From assembly GCA_016223205.1 (NCBI GenBank), contig JACRPM010000006.1, positions 62,001 through 126,000 of the forward strand: a stretch of DNA of 64,000 bases, written 5' to 3'. A model generated the notes under the pieces. That model was given only the letters and a program-made list of their open reading frames with translations. It was not told where the DNA came from and searched no databases. How positions within the stretch are numbered: position 1 is the first letter of the stretch; each line of letters starts with the position of its first letter. Shown here in pieces: positions 35,115 to 45,040 of this stretch. Origin of the DNA: Candidatus Saganbacteria bacterium (GTDB lineage: Bacteria > Margulisbacteria > WOR-1 > XYC2-FULL-46-14 > WPAF01). The translations under genes were made by a program, and so were the position numbers.

Positions 35115-36716
35115 CTATCGATTGGTAAATAAGACAAAGTTATTTTTACGGGAGAGGACTTTGAGCTTGAGGTTTTTGAGCGCGTCCGGCTCCTCGGTAA
35201 CCGCCAGAACCTTCGCCCGGCCGTAGAGCAGCTTTTTCAGCTCGGACTCGTTATCGATCGTGATTACTTTTTGGTCGAGATAGAACATCATGAAGTGATC
35301 TTCGAAACCGCAGTATTTGACGATCACATCGCCCGGCTGATAGAGAGCGTTTATCTTGAGTGAATATTCCTTGATGGGGTTGGCTTCTTTAAAATATACG
35401 GCTACCAAGGCACTCAAGGCAGTAAAGGCGATCAAGGCAGAAAGGGTGAAGGATTTAAGGGCTAAAAGGGATCTATGGCGGAACCAAAGCACTACCGAGA
35501 CGGTCATGCCTATTGAAAGCAGGGCCAGAAAGGGCAGGAGGATGGGACGATAGCCCGCTTGTTCGGCGGGAAAGGCATAGATCAAATAGAGCGTGCCCAG
35601 AAAGAGCAGCGGGATTATAAGGGCGGTGGTAAGCCATATGGAAACCTTCATCGGACGCTTGAACTTTTCCGGATCGTCAATATAATCCAGCCAGAATTTG
35701 GCGACCAGGATGGCTAAAGCAGGGAAGGCCGGGAGGATGTAACGGCTGATCTTATAATTTAGCGAGAGCGAAAAGAAAAGGATCACGCCCAGCGACCAGC
35801 ATAGGATGAAGAGCATCTTTTTATCGCGGATATATTTAAACCAGGCCGGATAGATGAATCCCGACCAGGGAACCGCCAGAAGAATTAGCTGGAGGAAATA
35901 GGCGTAGAAATTATATTGCGGCCGGATAACATTTTCGGCCGAAGGCTTGCCTATCAAGTCCACCGGAGAGAAGAACCTCCCAAAATGCCCGCTCCACATG
36001 GCCTGCAGGAACCGGTTCCCCAGGATCCGATATTCGGCAATGAACCAGGGGGCGGTCACCAGAAGAAAAGCCGCCGCACCCCCGACCAGGTGCCGATTAA
36101 AGAACAGCTTCCATTTTCTGCTTATGATGACGTAGGAGAGGACCACGACCGCGGGCAGAGCCAAGCCCACCGGGCCTTTGCTCATCACTGCCAGGCCCGA
36201 AAATAAGCCCGCAAGATAGAAAAACCAGGGATTGTTTTTCTTTTCCCAGACCACGAAAGCCCAAAAGCAGGCCGTGACGAACAACGTCAGCGGCATATCT
36301 TGTAAAGGCGATCTCCCCTGATAGAAAAATTGCGCAGTCGTCAATAAGATCAAACCCGACCAGAAAGCGGTCCTCTCATCAAAAAGCTCGCGAGCGACCA
36401 GATAGGTGAACACCACGGTCAACGCCGCCAGGATCGAATGGAAAATGCTCAAGGCGAATTCGTTGATGCCAAAAAGTTTGAATCCGATAGCGATCATCCA
36501 GGGGAAAAGCGGCGGCTTGTCGATGATACGCGCCGGATCGACGAACTTTAAAGTAAGCCATTCGCCGCTGGTCAGAATGTTCTTACTGATACGCGCCCAA
36601 AAAGCGGTATCCCCATCGAGGATGGGGGTCGAGCCGATCTTCCAGGTAAAGAGCATCAGAGCCAGCAGGAAGAGCAATAGCAACCGGCGGCTAAACGCCG
36701 CGGTTAAAATTCTCAT
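35115..36716 (-). CDS. GT39/ArnT-like membrane glycosyltransferase
   Basis: This 533-residue protein has about 12 transmembrane segments. An acidic motif in the first outer loop (TPILDGDTAFWARISKNIL) matches the catalytic D/E of the ArnT/PMT family. A segment RSPLQDMPLTLFV follows, and a soluble C-terminal domain lies after about residue 450. Such enzymes move a sugar from polyprenyl phosphate to lipid A, protein or glycan at the outer face of the inner membrane. It overlaps the GT9 gene by 4 bases in the long operon. The substrate is not known. Confidence 0.9.
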   Translation of the reverse strand: MRILTAAFSRRLLLLFLLALMLFTWKIGSTPILDGDTAFWARISKNILTSGEWLTLKFVDPARIIDKPPLFPWMIAIGFKLFGINEFALSIFHSILAALTVVFTYLVARELFDERTAFWSGLILLTTAQFFYQGRSPLQDMPLTLFVTACFWAFVVWEKKNNPWFFYLAGLFSGLAVMSKGPVGLALPAVVVLSYVIISRKWKLFFNRHLVGGAAAFLLVTAPWFIAEYRILGNRFLQAMWSGHFGRFFSPVDLIGKPSAENVIRPQYNFYAYFLQLILLAVPWSGFIYPAWFKYIRDKKMLFILCWSLGVILFFSLSLNYKISRYILPAFPALAILVAKFWLDYIDDPEKFKRPMKVSIWLTTALIIPLLFLGTLYLIYAFPAEQAGYRPILLPFLALLSIGMTVSVVLWFRHRSLLALKSFTLSALIAFTALSALVAVYFKEANPIKEYSLKINALYQPGDVIVKYCGFEDHFMMFYLDQKVITIDNESELKKLLYGRAKVLAVTEEPDALKNLKLKVLSRKNNFVLFTNR

Positions 36717-38005
36717 AAGTAGTTTCTTCCCTTGAACCTGCCTATATAATAGCCCAATAGCGTGGAGGCCGAAAAATCACGGCGTTCTTTTTCGGAGATC
36801 AAAAGCGGCGGGATGGGGGTTTGGGGAATGGAAAATAAGCGGGCCAGGATGAGGGCCGGGGATGAGGCGTGCCCCACCCAGTGAATGATATTGATATCCT
36901 CCAGGGTTATTTGCCGCAGCAGTCCCCTCAACGAAAGCGCGTTTTCCAGCTTTACCGCGTTGAAGCCGTTATACGATAATTCGCGCACGATCTCGTCGCG
37001 GTTGGTCAAGATATTGGCGGAACGCTTGAACCAGTCCAGCCGGGCTTCGGCCAGGTTAAGGTTCCCGCCGCCGGCCCTTATCGTCTCTATCCCTTCGATC
37101 ACGTCTTCCACCGTGATCTCTTTGAGGCAATCGTCGAAAGGGCAATCGGCCGGCAGGCACTTTTGCCGGCACTGCGAGGCCTTCCTTACAATGACGTGCC
37201 TGGTCTGCCAGGGTCCCCATTCGGAGGGCTTTACGAATTTGGAAGGAAAGATCGCGACCGTGGGGATCTTTAAGGCGGCGGCGATATGGAGAGGTCCGGT
37301 GTCCACCCCGATATACATACTGTAGGTCGCGATAAGATCGATCAATTCCGGCAGGGTGGTTTTATTCACCATGTTCACCGGATGGCTGCGGCATAGCGAC
37401 AAGATCTTGTTCGCGGCATCGATCTCTTTGCCGGAGCCGGTGAGCACTACCCGCGCGCCCTTTTCGGCAAGATGGTCCGCGACCCGGGCGAACCTTTCCG
37501 GCAGCCAGGCGCGGTTGCCGCGGCCCGTGCCCAGATGGATGCCGATGGTATTTCCCTGGGGGCGGGGCTTTACTCCCAACTGCAGGGGAGGGGGAGTTTC
37601 GGGGAGATCGATTCCCAGCGGCTTTAAAAGCAGGATGTTATGCTCCACTTCGTGCAGGGTAAGGTCGCTCCAGCGGCGGTCGCTTTTTAAGTTATAAAAG
37701 GGCCTAAGCAGGGGCTTGGCGGTATCACCCAGGCGATATTTTATCCCGGCCTTGCGCGCGGCCAGGACGTAAGGCAATTCGTTATAAAAATGGATGGAAA
37801 GGTCGAACTTGTGGTCCCCGATCTCCTCGATCACTTCGGAAACCTCTAGGTTGCGGGCAAAAACCGCCCGGCTGTATCCCCGCGCCAAAACCGTGATCTC
37901 GGAGGCGGGGAATTTTTGCTTGAGCAGGGATAGGGCGGGAGTGATGAGCAGGCCGTCGCCGATGGCGTCGGGACGAATCGCCAGAATTTTATTTACAGAA
38001 ATCAT
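36713..38005 (-). CDS. Family 9 glycosyltransferase (heptosyltransferase-like), with C-terminal extension
   Basis: At 430 residues it is longer than usual GT9 enzymes (about 340). The N-terminal part has ILAIRPDAIGDGLLITPALSLLK, the nucleotide-sugar domain has TIGIHLGTGRGNRAWLPERFARV and YIGVDTGPLHIAAALKIPTVAIF, and a cysteine-rich stretch CRQKCLPADCPFDDCLKEI follows. About 100 extra residues at the C-terminus carry no recognised motif. Relatives add heptose to LPS inner core. It overlaps both neighbours (4 and 17 bases). Confidence 0.9.
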   Translation of the reverse strand: MISVNKILAIRPDAIGDGLLITPALSLLKQKFPASEITVLARGYSRAVFARNLEVSEVIEEIGDHKFDLSIHFYNELPYVLAARKAGIKYRLGDTAKPLLRPFYNLKSDRRWSDLTLHEVEHNILLLKPLGIDLPETPPPLQLGVKPRPQGNTIGIHLGTGRGNRAWLPERFARVADHLAEKGARVVLTGSGKEIDAANKILSLCRSHPVNMVNKTTLPELIDLIATYSMYIGVDTGPLHIAAALKIPTVAIFPSKFVKPSEWGPWQTRHVIVRKASQCRQKCLPADCPFDDCLKEITVEDVIEGIETIRAGGGNLNLAEARLDWFKRSANILTNRDEIVRELSYNGFNAVKLENALSLRGLLRQITLEDINIIHWVGHASSPALILARLFSIPQTPIPPLLISEKERRDFSASTLLGYYIGRFKGRNYL

Positions 38006-39086
38006 CGATGGCTCCCGTTAGTTTTTCCCAATACAGGGTGGGGATAAAATCCTTGATATTTTGCCGGATCTTTTCTCTTTCCGAAGCGTTCTCCGCCAGT
38101 CCCAGGATGTTTTCCGCGAAGGCCTCCGCGTCGCCGCAAGCAACTACCCGTCCCAGGTTTTTTTCTTTTATGATGGCAGAGACGGCATCCCCCGAGGATG
38201 TGACGATCGGCAGATTAGCCCACAGCAGGTCGAGCGCGCGCGTTCTCCAGGCAAAATGGGTCTCCAGATTGTCGAAATGGGACACCACTCCCAGATCAGC
38301 CCAGGCCAGCCAATTTCCCCTTTCGGCATAGGGGATCCATTTATCTATCATCAGCACATTTTCCGACCGAGGGATCTTTTGGCCGGCCTTGGTATTGGCG
38401 CCGAAAAACACCAGCTTGATGTCCTTTCTTTTCCGAGCGACCAGCGACAGGGCTTTGACCAAAGTAAGGTTATCCAGCCAGTCCCACATGCCGCCCCAGG
38501 AAACGACAATAAATCCTTCCGGCAGGGGTCTTTTGCTCTTTTGGGGAGGGACACTCGATATTCCCACCGGCACCAGGCCGATCTTTTTATCGAGGTCTTC
38601 ATCCTTTCTTCCCGCCGCCAGCATCAATCCCAGATAAAGATCTTTTTGCCTCTCGTGCGCACAGATAAAATAGTCGCCTTTTAGCAAGAGCTCGTTTATG
38701 CCTTTGAGGTCCACACTTTTTCCGGTCACCAGATCTTCGATGAACCAGGGCCCGTACAGGTCGATGACCAATTTGGTCTTGATCTTCGATAATCCCAGCG
38801 CCCGTAAGATCCTCCCATGGGTTATGACGGCATCAAAACGATTAAGCTCTTTTAAAAATGAGGGATTGGGAAGGGAAGCTTTTATCAAAAGGTCCAAACG
38901 ATGGAAAGCCGGAATCTTCAATACCTCGACCCGCGGGGGAGGTGAAAAATCGGTTTCCACATATTCCCCGGCCAGGGTCACCTGGTGTTTTTGCGCCAGG
39001 GCGCGGGCCAGTTCATAATAGCGGAGCATAGGCCCGGCCATATTGCTGCTTAAGGGAGAGTCGACCAGCAAGACCAGTTTGCTCAT
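37989..39086 (-). CDS. Family 4-type glycosyltransferase
   Basis: Start is placed at ATG 39086 (MSKLVLLVDSPLSSNMAGPMLRYYELARALA), which overlaps the upstream GT9 stop by 4 bases and gives 365 residues; the longer frame lies inside the upstream gene. A GT-B fold is indicated by HQVTLAGEY near the N-terminus, ITHGRILRALG, a second domain FIVVSWGGMWDWLDNLTLVKAL and the C-terminal LWANLPIVTSSGDAVSAIIKEKNLG. The retaining GT4 motif E-x7-E is replaced by less typical residues. Donor and acceptor are unknown. Confidence 0.85.
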   Translation of the reverse strand: MSKLVLLVDSPLSSNMAGPMLRYYELARALAQKHQVTLAGEYVETDFSPPPRVEVLKIPAFHRLDLLIKASLPNPSFLKELNRFDAVITHGRILRALGLSKIKTKLVIDLYGPWFIEDLVTGKSVDLKGINELLLKGDYFICAHERQKDLYLGLMLAAGRKDEDLDKKIGLVPVGISSVPPQKSKRPLPEGFIVVSWGGMWDWLDNLTLVKALSLVARKRKDIKLVFFGANTKAGQKIPRSENVLMIDKWIPYAERGNWLAWADLGVVSHFDNLETHFAWRTRALDLLWANLPIVTSSGDAVSAIIKEKNLGRVVACGDAEAFAENILGLAENASEREKIRQNIKDFIPTLYWEKLTGAIDDFCK

Positions 39087-40060
39087 AAGAGTTCCTGCGC
39101 CGCCTCGGCCACTTTCTGCGGATCGATCGCGTTGAGGCATAAGATCTCGCGGCATTCGCGATGCGAGCATTTAAGATCGCAAGCCCTAGGAGGGGAGACG
39201 ATCGCCTTGAACACGGTTTGCCAGGGGAGCCAGCGGTTGGGATTGACGTCTTTGGCTGTATAGATGGCGACGATCGGGATATTAAAAGCGGCGGCGGCGT
39301 GGAGGGGGCCGGAATCCACTCCAATGAAAAGTCCTAATCTTTTTACCGCGGAAAAGAGTTCCTGCAGGGAAAGTTTATTAACCATATCGATAAAAGGGAC
39401 TTTAAGTTGGCTTTGCATTGCCTTTAAAGTCCCAATTTCCGCCGCTCCGCCCAACAAAACCACCGAACGGTCAGTTTTCTTTGCCAGCAGATCGACGATC
39501 TCGGCGTAGGTTTCGGGTAAAAGCGCGCGATTGCCCCCGCCGGTGCCGATATGGATGCCGATAGCCTTAGCCGGGATAAGTTTCTCCATCTTTTTTTCTG
39601 CTACCGGATCGGGATTAAGTTTTAAAGGCGGACGAAGGTTAACAATGCCTGATGGTTCCAATAGGTTCAGATAAAGTTCCACATGGTGCAGGGAGGGATC
39701 GGCGGAATTGAGCCAAACGCCCCAGTTATAGATCCAACCGTATAACAGGCGGCTTTTGTCCCCGATCCTTTTTGGTATGCCGGCTAGAAGGGTCAGATAA
39801 GCCCACTTGGGCGTTGGATTGTCTTCTAGAACCAGCGCCAGGTCGAATCTTTCCGCTTTTATCTTCTTTAGTAGCGACCAGTAATTTTCGAGGAGAATAT
39901 AGCCCGCCACCTCGGGATTGTTCTTTACAACTTCTTCCATCCCCGGCCGCATGAGAAGATATATCCGGGCCTCGGGGAATTTTGTCTTTAAGGCGGAAAT
40001 CACGGGGGTCAACAATATGGTGTCCCCGATCATCTCCGGCCTAATTATTAATATTTTCAT
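39083..40060 (-). CDS. Family 9 glycosyltransferase (heptosyltransferase-like)
   Basis: Start is placed at ATG 40060 (MKILIIRPEMIGDTILLTPVISALK), giving 325 residues, the standard GT9 length. AIGIHIGTGGGNRALLPETYAEI and FIGVDSGPLHAAAAFNIPIVAIY are the donor-binding segments, and a cysteine-rich stretch CDLKCSHRECREILC near the C-terminus parallels the other GT9 in this operon. It overlaps the upstream GT4 gene by 20 bases. Two GT9 genes separated by one GT4 gene suggest alternating addition of residues to a core oligosaccharide. Confidence 0.92.
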   Translation of the reverse strand: MKILIIRPEMIGDTILLTPVISALKTKFPEARIYLLMRPGMEEVVKNNPEVAGYILLENYWSLLKKIKAERFDLALVLEDNPTPKWAYLTLLAGIPKRIGDKSRLLYGWIYNWGVWLNSADPSLHHVELYLNLLEPSGIVNLRPPLKLNPDPVAEKKMEKLIPAKAIGIHIGTGGGNRALLPETYAEIVDLLAKKTDRSVVLLGGAAEIGTLKAMQSQLKVPFIDMVNKLSLQELFSAVKRLGLFIGVDSGPLHAAAAFNIPIVAIYTAKDVNPNRWLPWQTVFKAIVSPPRACDLKCSHRECREILCLNAIDPQKVAEAAQELL

Positions 40061-41138
40061 ATACTTTATAAACCTGATCGGCGGCATACTTCCAATCAAA
40101 CGACCGCCCGCGCTCCATCCCTTTTTTCTTAAGGTCTTCCCGCAATGATGTGTTGTTCCTAATTTCCGTGATCCGCTTGGCTAGAGCTTCGGGGTTTTGT
40201 TCGGCAAAGACCAAGCCCGCATCTCCAATGACCTTGGGTATCTCCCCCGATGAAGAACCTATGACCGGCACGCCGCAAAGCATGGCCTCCACCAAAACGC
40301 GCCCGAACTGCTCCTTCCAGGTCTTGGTGGTGCGGGAGGGGAGGACCAGGACATCCAATGCGGAATAATAGCTGCTTATCTCGTTGGGGGTGACCGCGTC
40401 AAGCCAGATCGCTTCCGGAACCTGCGACTGAAGTCGCGGTTTGACCGGCCCATTACCCACGAAGAAGAATTGATAAGGGAAATCCAATTGTTTACCGGCA
40501 GCGATCAGGTCTTCAATTCCCTTCTCCTGGGTCATTCTGCCGAAATAGCCGATAGTGAACTCTTTTAGTCCCAATTTGGCCCGCAATTCCCCGGCGTCTT
40601 GAGGAGAAAAAAGGCGGGTCTCCACCCCCGGATAGATAACATGGATGGGCTTATTGTATCCCCAGTGGAGCAAGACCGCTTTTCCCTCATCCGTGCAGGA
40701 GATCGCCGCGGAGGACCTTTCGAAAGTTCTCCTCTGGGTCCGGATCCAGTTGGGCCGGTAATCTTCTACCTGGTTCTGAAAGGTTTGGAAAATAAGCTTG
40801 GCGGCAGGGCAGATGATCTTCGACCAAAATGTCAGGTAAGCGGCGATATTGTGCCAGGGCTCCTCGAAAAGGTGGATGATATCCGGCTTCTCTTTCCAGA
40901 GGAAATAGGGAAGGGCGGGAGGAAAACTGGTTAGGTTATCGCCGGAAAGGACGGTCTTCCCGACTAAAACCTTATACTTCGCGTTTTGCGGGATAAAGGC
41001 CTTGAGATAGCGGCTGCCTTCTGTGCTTGCCGGAGGGACCAGCAAAGTAATATCCAGATCGGGATGCTCCGCCAGCTCGGCGATGTATTTTTGATAGGTC
41101 GCCGCCACGGCGGCGTGCCAGATAAAGAGAACTTTCAT
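40041..41138 (-). CDS. Family 4 glycosyltransferase
   Basis: This 365-residue GT-B enzyme shows an N-terminal acceptor domain with DIIHLFEEPWHNIAAYL and a C-terminal donor domain with EFTIGYFGRMTQEKGIEDLIAAGKQL, DVLVLPSRTTKTWKEQFGRVLVEAMLCGVPVIGSSSGEIPKVIGDAGLVF. The last part holds the canonical E-x7-E of retaining GT4 transferases. It should add a sugar to a lipid-linked or surface glycan on the cytoplasmic side. It overlaps the LpxB-like gene upstream by 4 bases. Confidence 0.93.
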   Translation of the reverse strand: MKVLFIWHAAVAATYQKYIAELAEHPDLDITLLVPPASTEGSRYLKAFIPQNAKYKVLVGKTVLSGDNLTSFPPALPYFLWKEKPDIIHLFEEPWHNIAAYLTFWSKIICPAAKLIFQTFQNQVEDYRPNWIRTQRRTFERSSAAISCTDEGKAVLLHWGYNKPIHVIYPGVETRLFSPQDAGELRAKLGLKEFTIGYFGRMTQEKGIEDLIAAGKQLDFPYQFFFVGNGPVKPRLQSQVPEAIWLDAVTPNEISSYYSALDVLVLPSRTTKTWKEQFGRVLVEAMLCGVPVIGSSSGEIPKVIGDAGLVFAEQNPEALAKRITEIRNNTSLREDLKKKGMERGRSFDWKYAADQVYKVYENINN

Positions 41139-42190
41139 GAGAGAAGTTTTACGATATCCCGGCTGATCTTGGGGATGGCGCCTGCTTCCCCCATGCGTAG
41201 CTTGCCTTCCCGGCTCATGTAATTGTAGCGGCCCTGATCGGTCAATATCTCCCAGGCCTCGTCCGCGACTTTCTTGGGATCGCGTTCGACCAATGCCAAG
41301 GCCCCGTCTAATAATTCCTGCTGCGCCCGGGCAAATCGGCGGTTATACTGCGCGCCGCGGCCGGGGAAAGCGACGATCGGCTTTCCCAATCCCGCCGCCT
41401 GCTCGTTGCCCGTGCCCGACAATCCGATCACGATATCCGAGCCGTAGATCACATCGGCAAAGGGGCGGACCTCAAAAGGGGTGGGGCCCACTAAAAGTTT
41501 GGGCTGTTTAAGCGCGATCAGGAACTTAAAATTACGGTCCAACTGCTGGAGGACCTTTACGATCCTCTCAAAATCCTCCAGGTTTTTGGGGACATCAGCT
41601 TCACGGGTGCCCGGCAAAAAGCCCACCACTCTTTTGACTTCCTGCTCCCGGTAGAGCAGTCCGGGAATGCCGATCGTGTCCATCAGGGGATTTCCCGCGT
41701 ATTCGACCTTAAGATGCTCGGCGGTCACCCGGTCGCGGGCGTAAACCTTTACCGCGGACTTGAGCAGCCATTTTTCCCAGGGCGTGTAGCTGTAACTGAA
41801 AGTGTGGTAATAATCGGATTTGTTGACCCCCACAAAGACAAAGGGGCTTTTGATTTTTTTACACGCCAGCAAGGGGACGAGGTCGCCGATGCCCACCGCC
41901 AGGTCGAATTTGCCGCGGTTTTCCTCAAGTATCTTCCATTGTTCCCGCAAGGTCCCGAACAATCCGGAGTAAAGATCAAGCGGCAGCGTCCAGAGATTGC
42001 GGGCCGAAAATCCGCCGCTCGGCATAATTTTGCGCGGGCCGATGACTTTCACCGGCAGGGAGTCGAAAATCTTCCCGTCGCCCACCAGCGGCAAGACGGT
42101 AATATCCAGGGTGTTGGGCAGAAGTTTAAGTATCTCCGCGGCGACCTGGTCTTCGCCGTGGCCGTTAGGCAGGAATATTATTTTCTTCAT
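41135..42190 (-). CDS. LpxB-related glycosyltransferase (cyanobacterial-type lipid-A-disaccharide synthase-like)
   Basis: Start is placed at ATG 42190 (MKKIIFLPNGHGEDQVAAEILKLLP), giving 351 residues. The GHGEDQVA start, FVGVNKSDYYHTFSYSYTPWEKWLL, VYARDRVTAEHL, GFLPGTREADVPKNLEDF and GLSGTGNEQAAGLGKPIVAFPGRGAQY match the LpxB-related group (TIGR03492-like) known from cyanobacteria and other phyla. It is a sister family and not a classical LpxB, so true lipid A synthesis is not implied. It overlaps the MsbA-like gene by 26 bases. A second LpxB-type gene lies at 43882. Confidence 0.85.
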   Translation of the reverse strand: MKKIIFLPNGHGEDQVAAEILKLLPNTLDITVLPLVGDGKIFDSLPVKVIGPRKIMPSGGFSARNLWTLPLDLYSGLFGTLREQWKILEENRGKFDLAVGIGDLVPLLACKKIKSPFVFVGVNKSDYYHTFSYSYTPWEKWLLKSAVKVYARDRVTAEHLKVEYAGNPLMDTIGIPGLLYREQEVKRVVGFLPGTREADVPKNLEDFERIVKVLQQLDRNFKFLIALKQPKLLVGPTPFEVRPFADVIYGSDIVIGLSGTGNEQAAGLGKPIVAFPGRGAQYNRRFARAQQELLDGALALVERDPKKVADEAWEILTDQGRYNYMSREGKLRMGEAGAIPKISRDIVKLLS

Positions 42191-43907
42191 CTTTGAATTG
42201 CATCTCGTACAGCTTGGCATAGAGCCCGCCCTTTTCTATTAATTCCGAATGTTTTCCGACCTCCATTATCTTCCCCTTATCGAGGACCACGATACGATCG
42301 GCGTGCTGGACGGTAGAAAGCCGGTGGGCGATGATGAGGGTGGTGCGGCCCGCCATTAAATTATCCATGGCTTCCTGCACCAGCCGTTCCGATTCGGCAT
42401 CGAGCGCAGAGGTGGCTTCGTCAAAGATCAAGATGCGCGGATCGGCCAGTATCGCCCGGGCAATGGCGACGCGCTGTCTTTCTCCTCCGGAGAGGCGGAC
42501 GCCGCGCTCTCCCACCAGAGTATCGTAACCCTCCGGCAGTCCCATAATGAAATCGTGGGCGTTGGCGGTCTTAGCGGCAGATTCGATCTCTGCGGTCGTG
42601 GCATCAGATCGGGCATAGGCGATGTTCTCCCCGATCGTTCCGGAAAAAAGAATGGTCTCCTGCGGCACCATGCCGAGCTGGGAACGCAAACTTTGCAGTT
42701 TCACATCCTTAAGATCATGGCCGTCGACCAACACCATTCCTTTCTGCGGATCGTAGAAACGGGGGATGAGATTGACCAGGGAAGATTTCCCCGCGCCCGA
42801 TCTTCCCACCAGGGCGATTATCTCTCCCGGCTTAATTTCAAGATCGATGTCGGTGAGCACCGGCGCCTCACCTTTTTCGTAGGAGAAGGTGAGGTTTTTA
42901 AACTCCACCTTACCCGATATTTTATTTAATTCCCTGGCGTCCGGTCTTTCTGCTACCGAGGGCTTGATGTCGATCACCTCAAAGATGCGCTCGGCCGAGG
43001 CCAGGGCGTTCTGGATGACGGTCGAGATGTTGCCCAGCCGCGAGGCGGGATCGGCGATCAAGGCGATACCCGCAAAGAAGGCGATGAGGTTCGAAGGGGA
43101 GAGGCGGCCCGACACCACTTCAAATCCGCCGTACCAGATGATGGCTACGATGGCCAGGGCGTTTAAAAATGCCAAAAGCGGCGTTTGGGTCACGGTGATC
43201 TGCGACTGCTTTAAGGTGAGCCAGAAGCTCTTCTCCGCTTCCTGGTTGAATTTCTCTATGACGTTCTTTTCCATGGCAAAGGATTTGACCACCCTTACCC
43301 CGGCCAAAGATTCCTGCAGCAGGGAGGCGATGTCCGCCTGTTTCTTTTGCGATTCCCGCGAGACCTCCCGCATCTCCCGGCCGAAGATCTTGATGACAAA
43401 GCTTAAAAGCGGGATCACGATCAGGGTGATGAGGGTCAACCGCCAATTAAGATAAAAAAGATAGCCCAAAACCCCCAGCAGGGTTATCAAATTGGGAAGG
43501 ATCTCGGTGATGGCGGAGATGGTCGCGTTCTGCACCACATTGATGTCGTTCATCACCCGCGAGATCACTTCGCCGGTGCGCCACTTGGCGAAAAAATCCA
43601 AAGACAGGTCTTGCAGGTGGCGGTAAAGCTGTTTGCGCAGGTCCGTCACCAGCCGGTGGCCGGCATAAGCCATCAAATATCCCTGGCCGTACATGCTCAA
43701 GCCCCGTAAAAAGTAGATCGAGACCGCGCCGATCACCACCAGGTTCAGCAGGCCGAAATCGCGGTTGCCGATCGCTTCCGACAGCTTGCCGATGAGGGGG
43801 ATAAGCAGGATATTAGCCACAGAGAGGATAAGCATGGAAAGCGCGGCCCAGAAGATCTGGATTTTATAGGGCTTCAGGTATTCAAGCAGGCGCAGATAAA
43901 GCTTCAT
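42165..43907 (-). CDS. MsbA-like ABC exporter (fused permease-ATPase)
   Basis: This 580-residue half-transporter has six membrane helices (about residues 1-310) and an ATPase domain with Walker A LVGRSGAGKSSLVNLIPRFYDP, the signature RLSGGERQRVAIARAIL, Walker B ILIFDEATSALDAESE and the H-loop IIAHRLSTV. Length and type match MsbA, the lipid A-core flippase, and other lipid/glycolipid exporters. It lies between two LpxB-type genes in a glycan operon, so a glycolipid is the likely cargo. It overlaps both neighbours by 26 bases. Confidence 0.92.
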   Translation of the reverse strand: MKLYLRLLEYLKPYKIQIFWAALSMLILSVANILLIPLIGKLSEAIGNRDFGLLNLVVIGAVSIYFLRGLSMYGQGYLMAYAGHRLVTDLRKQLYRHLQDLSLDFFAKWRTGEVISRVMNDINVVQNATISAITEILPNLITLLGVLGYLFYLNWRLTLITLIVIPLLSFVIKIFGREMREVSRESQKKQADIASLLQESLAGVRVVKSFAMEKNVIEKFNQEAEKSFWLTLKQSQITVTQTPLLAFLNALAIVAIIWYGGFEVVSGRLSPSNLIAFFAGIALIADPASRLGNISTVIQNALASAERIFEVIDIKPSVAERPDARELNKISGKVEFKNLTFSYEKGEAPVLTDIDLEIKPGEIIALVGRSGAGKSSLVNLIPRFYDPQKGMVLVDGHDLKDVKLQSLRSQLGMVPQETILFSGTIGENIAYARSDATTAEIESAAKTANAHDFIMGLPEGYDTLVGERGVRLSGGERQRVAIARAILADPRILIFDEATSALDAESERLVQEAMDNLMAGRTTLIIAHRLSTVQHADRIVVLDKGKIMEVGKHSELIEKGGLYAKLYEMQFKDEENNIPA

Positions 43908-45039
43908 TAAGCATAACCTCCGTGATATGGTCCGCCGCTCCGGGAGCTCCCAAAGATACCAAAAGTTCCCGGCTCATCCGGTAGAGCCGGTCCGGATCCC
44001 TCAACAGCCCCTCAATGAGCTGGGCCACCCGGACGGGCTTTATTCTACCGCGAAATTCGGGAATAATCATTCTATCGGCCTTGATGTTGGGCAGGGCGAA
44101 AAATTTGGTATTTTTATTTACCGCGTAAGCGACCGCTCTTTTCACTAAACCGCCAAAAAGGGGAACGATCCCCAGATAATGCAGAAGACCCTCAAGCGGG
44201 ATGACCTTGGGATCATCGAGCGGAAAGATCATCACCTCCGGCACGCCCAGCAGTGCCAAATGCGCGGTGTTGGTGCCGGGAATGGTGAGCGCCAGATCGG
44301 CCGCAGTGGCGGATTCCAGCGGGGCATAGACATCAAAAAGGTGCCCCCGGGCATGTTTTTCGATCTCCGTGACCGAGGTGAAGGGGGCCACGATGACCAT
44401 GGTCTGGAGGTCTTTTATTTTTCCTTTAAGGAGCTTAACTATCTTTTCATAAAGCGGCAGCATATGCTTGATCTCCCAGTCGCGGCTGCCGGGCATAAGC
44501 GCCAGGGTAGGGCGGGCGGGATCGAGGTGCCATTTTTGCCGGGCTTCGGCCTTTTCCAATCCCTTCACCGAATCCACCATCAGGTCGCCCACGATCTGCA
44601 ATTTTTCATCCGGAATATCCTGCTTGGCGAACAGATCGTAAGCCACATGGTCGGGAATAAAGAATTTTTCATAGAAGCCGACCCAGCCGATGTGACGCCC
44701 TGCCAGATAAGCATAGGCGGGGAAGCCCAATTTCTTGGCAATGAGGGTGGCGTGCAACAAGTCCCCGCCCAAAAAAAGCACGGCGCCCAAAGCGCCGAAT
44801 TTAATATCCCGCGGGAGCGTCCCGCCCAGGACCCACTTTTTATATTCTTCCGAAGAGATCACCTCATTTACCTGCAGGTTCTTTTTGGCAAACTCCACCT
44901 CGCGACCCGAAGAATACTGGCAGGGGGTGAGGAATAAGGTTATCCGGCTATCCGGCGATCGGCTACGGAATTTTTCGGCGATGGGCTTGACCAGGGAGGT
45001 GAGCTCGCCGGGACTGTTGGCGACCAGGACGATATCCAA
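43882..45039 (-). CDS. LpxB-like lipid-A-disaccharide synthase family protein
   Basis: The start is inferred as TTG at 45039, one base after the thrC stop, giving 385 residues that begin LDIVLVANSPGELTSLVKPIAE. Earlier in-frame starts lie within thrC. LpxB-type motifs are VLFLGGDLLHATLIAKKLGFPAYAYLAG, VGDLMVDSV, LALMPGSRDWEIKHMLPLY and ALTIPGTNTAHLALLGVPEVMIF. The enzyme should join two acyl-sugar units or perform a related transfer on a lipid-bound sugar at the inner face of the membrane. lpxA, C and D are not in this window. Confidence 0.85.
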   Translation of the reverse strand: MDIVLVANSPGELTSLVKPIAEKFRSRSPDSRITLFLTPCQYSSGREVEFAKKNLQVNEVISSEEYKKWVLGGTLPRDIKFGALGAVLFLGGDLLHATLIAKKLGFPAYAYLAGRHIGWVGFYEKFFIPDHVAYDLFAKQDIPDEKLQIVGDLMVDSVKGLEKAEARQKWHLDPARPTLALMPGSRDWEIKHMLPLYEKIVKLLKGKIKDLQTMVIVAPFTSVTEIEKHARGHLFDVYAPLESATAADLALTIPGTNTAHLALLGVPEVMIFPLDDPKVIPLEGLLHYLGIVPLFGGLVKRAVAYAVNKNTKFFALPNIKADRMIIPEFRGRIKPVRVAQLIEGLLRDPDRLYRMSRELLVSLGAPGAADHITEVMLNEALSAPA

Positions 45040-45040
45040 A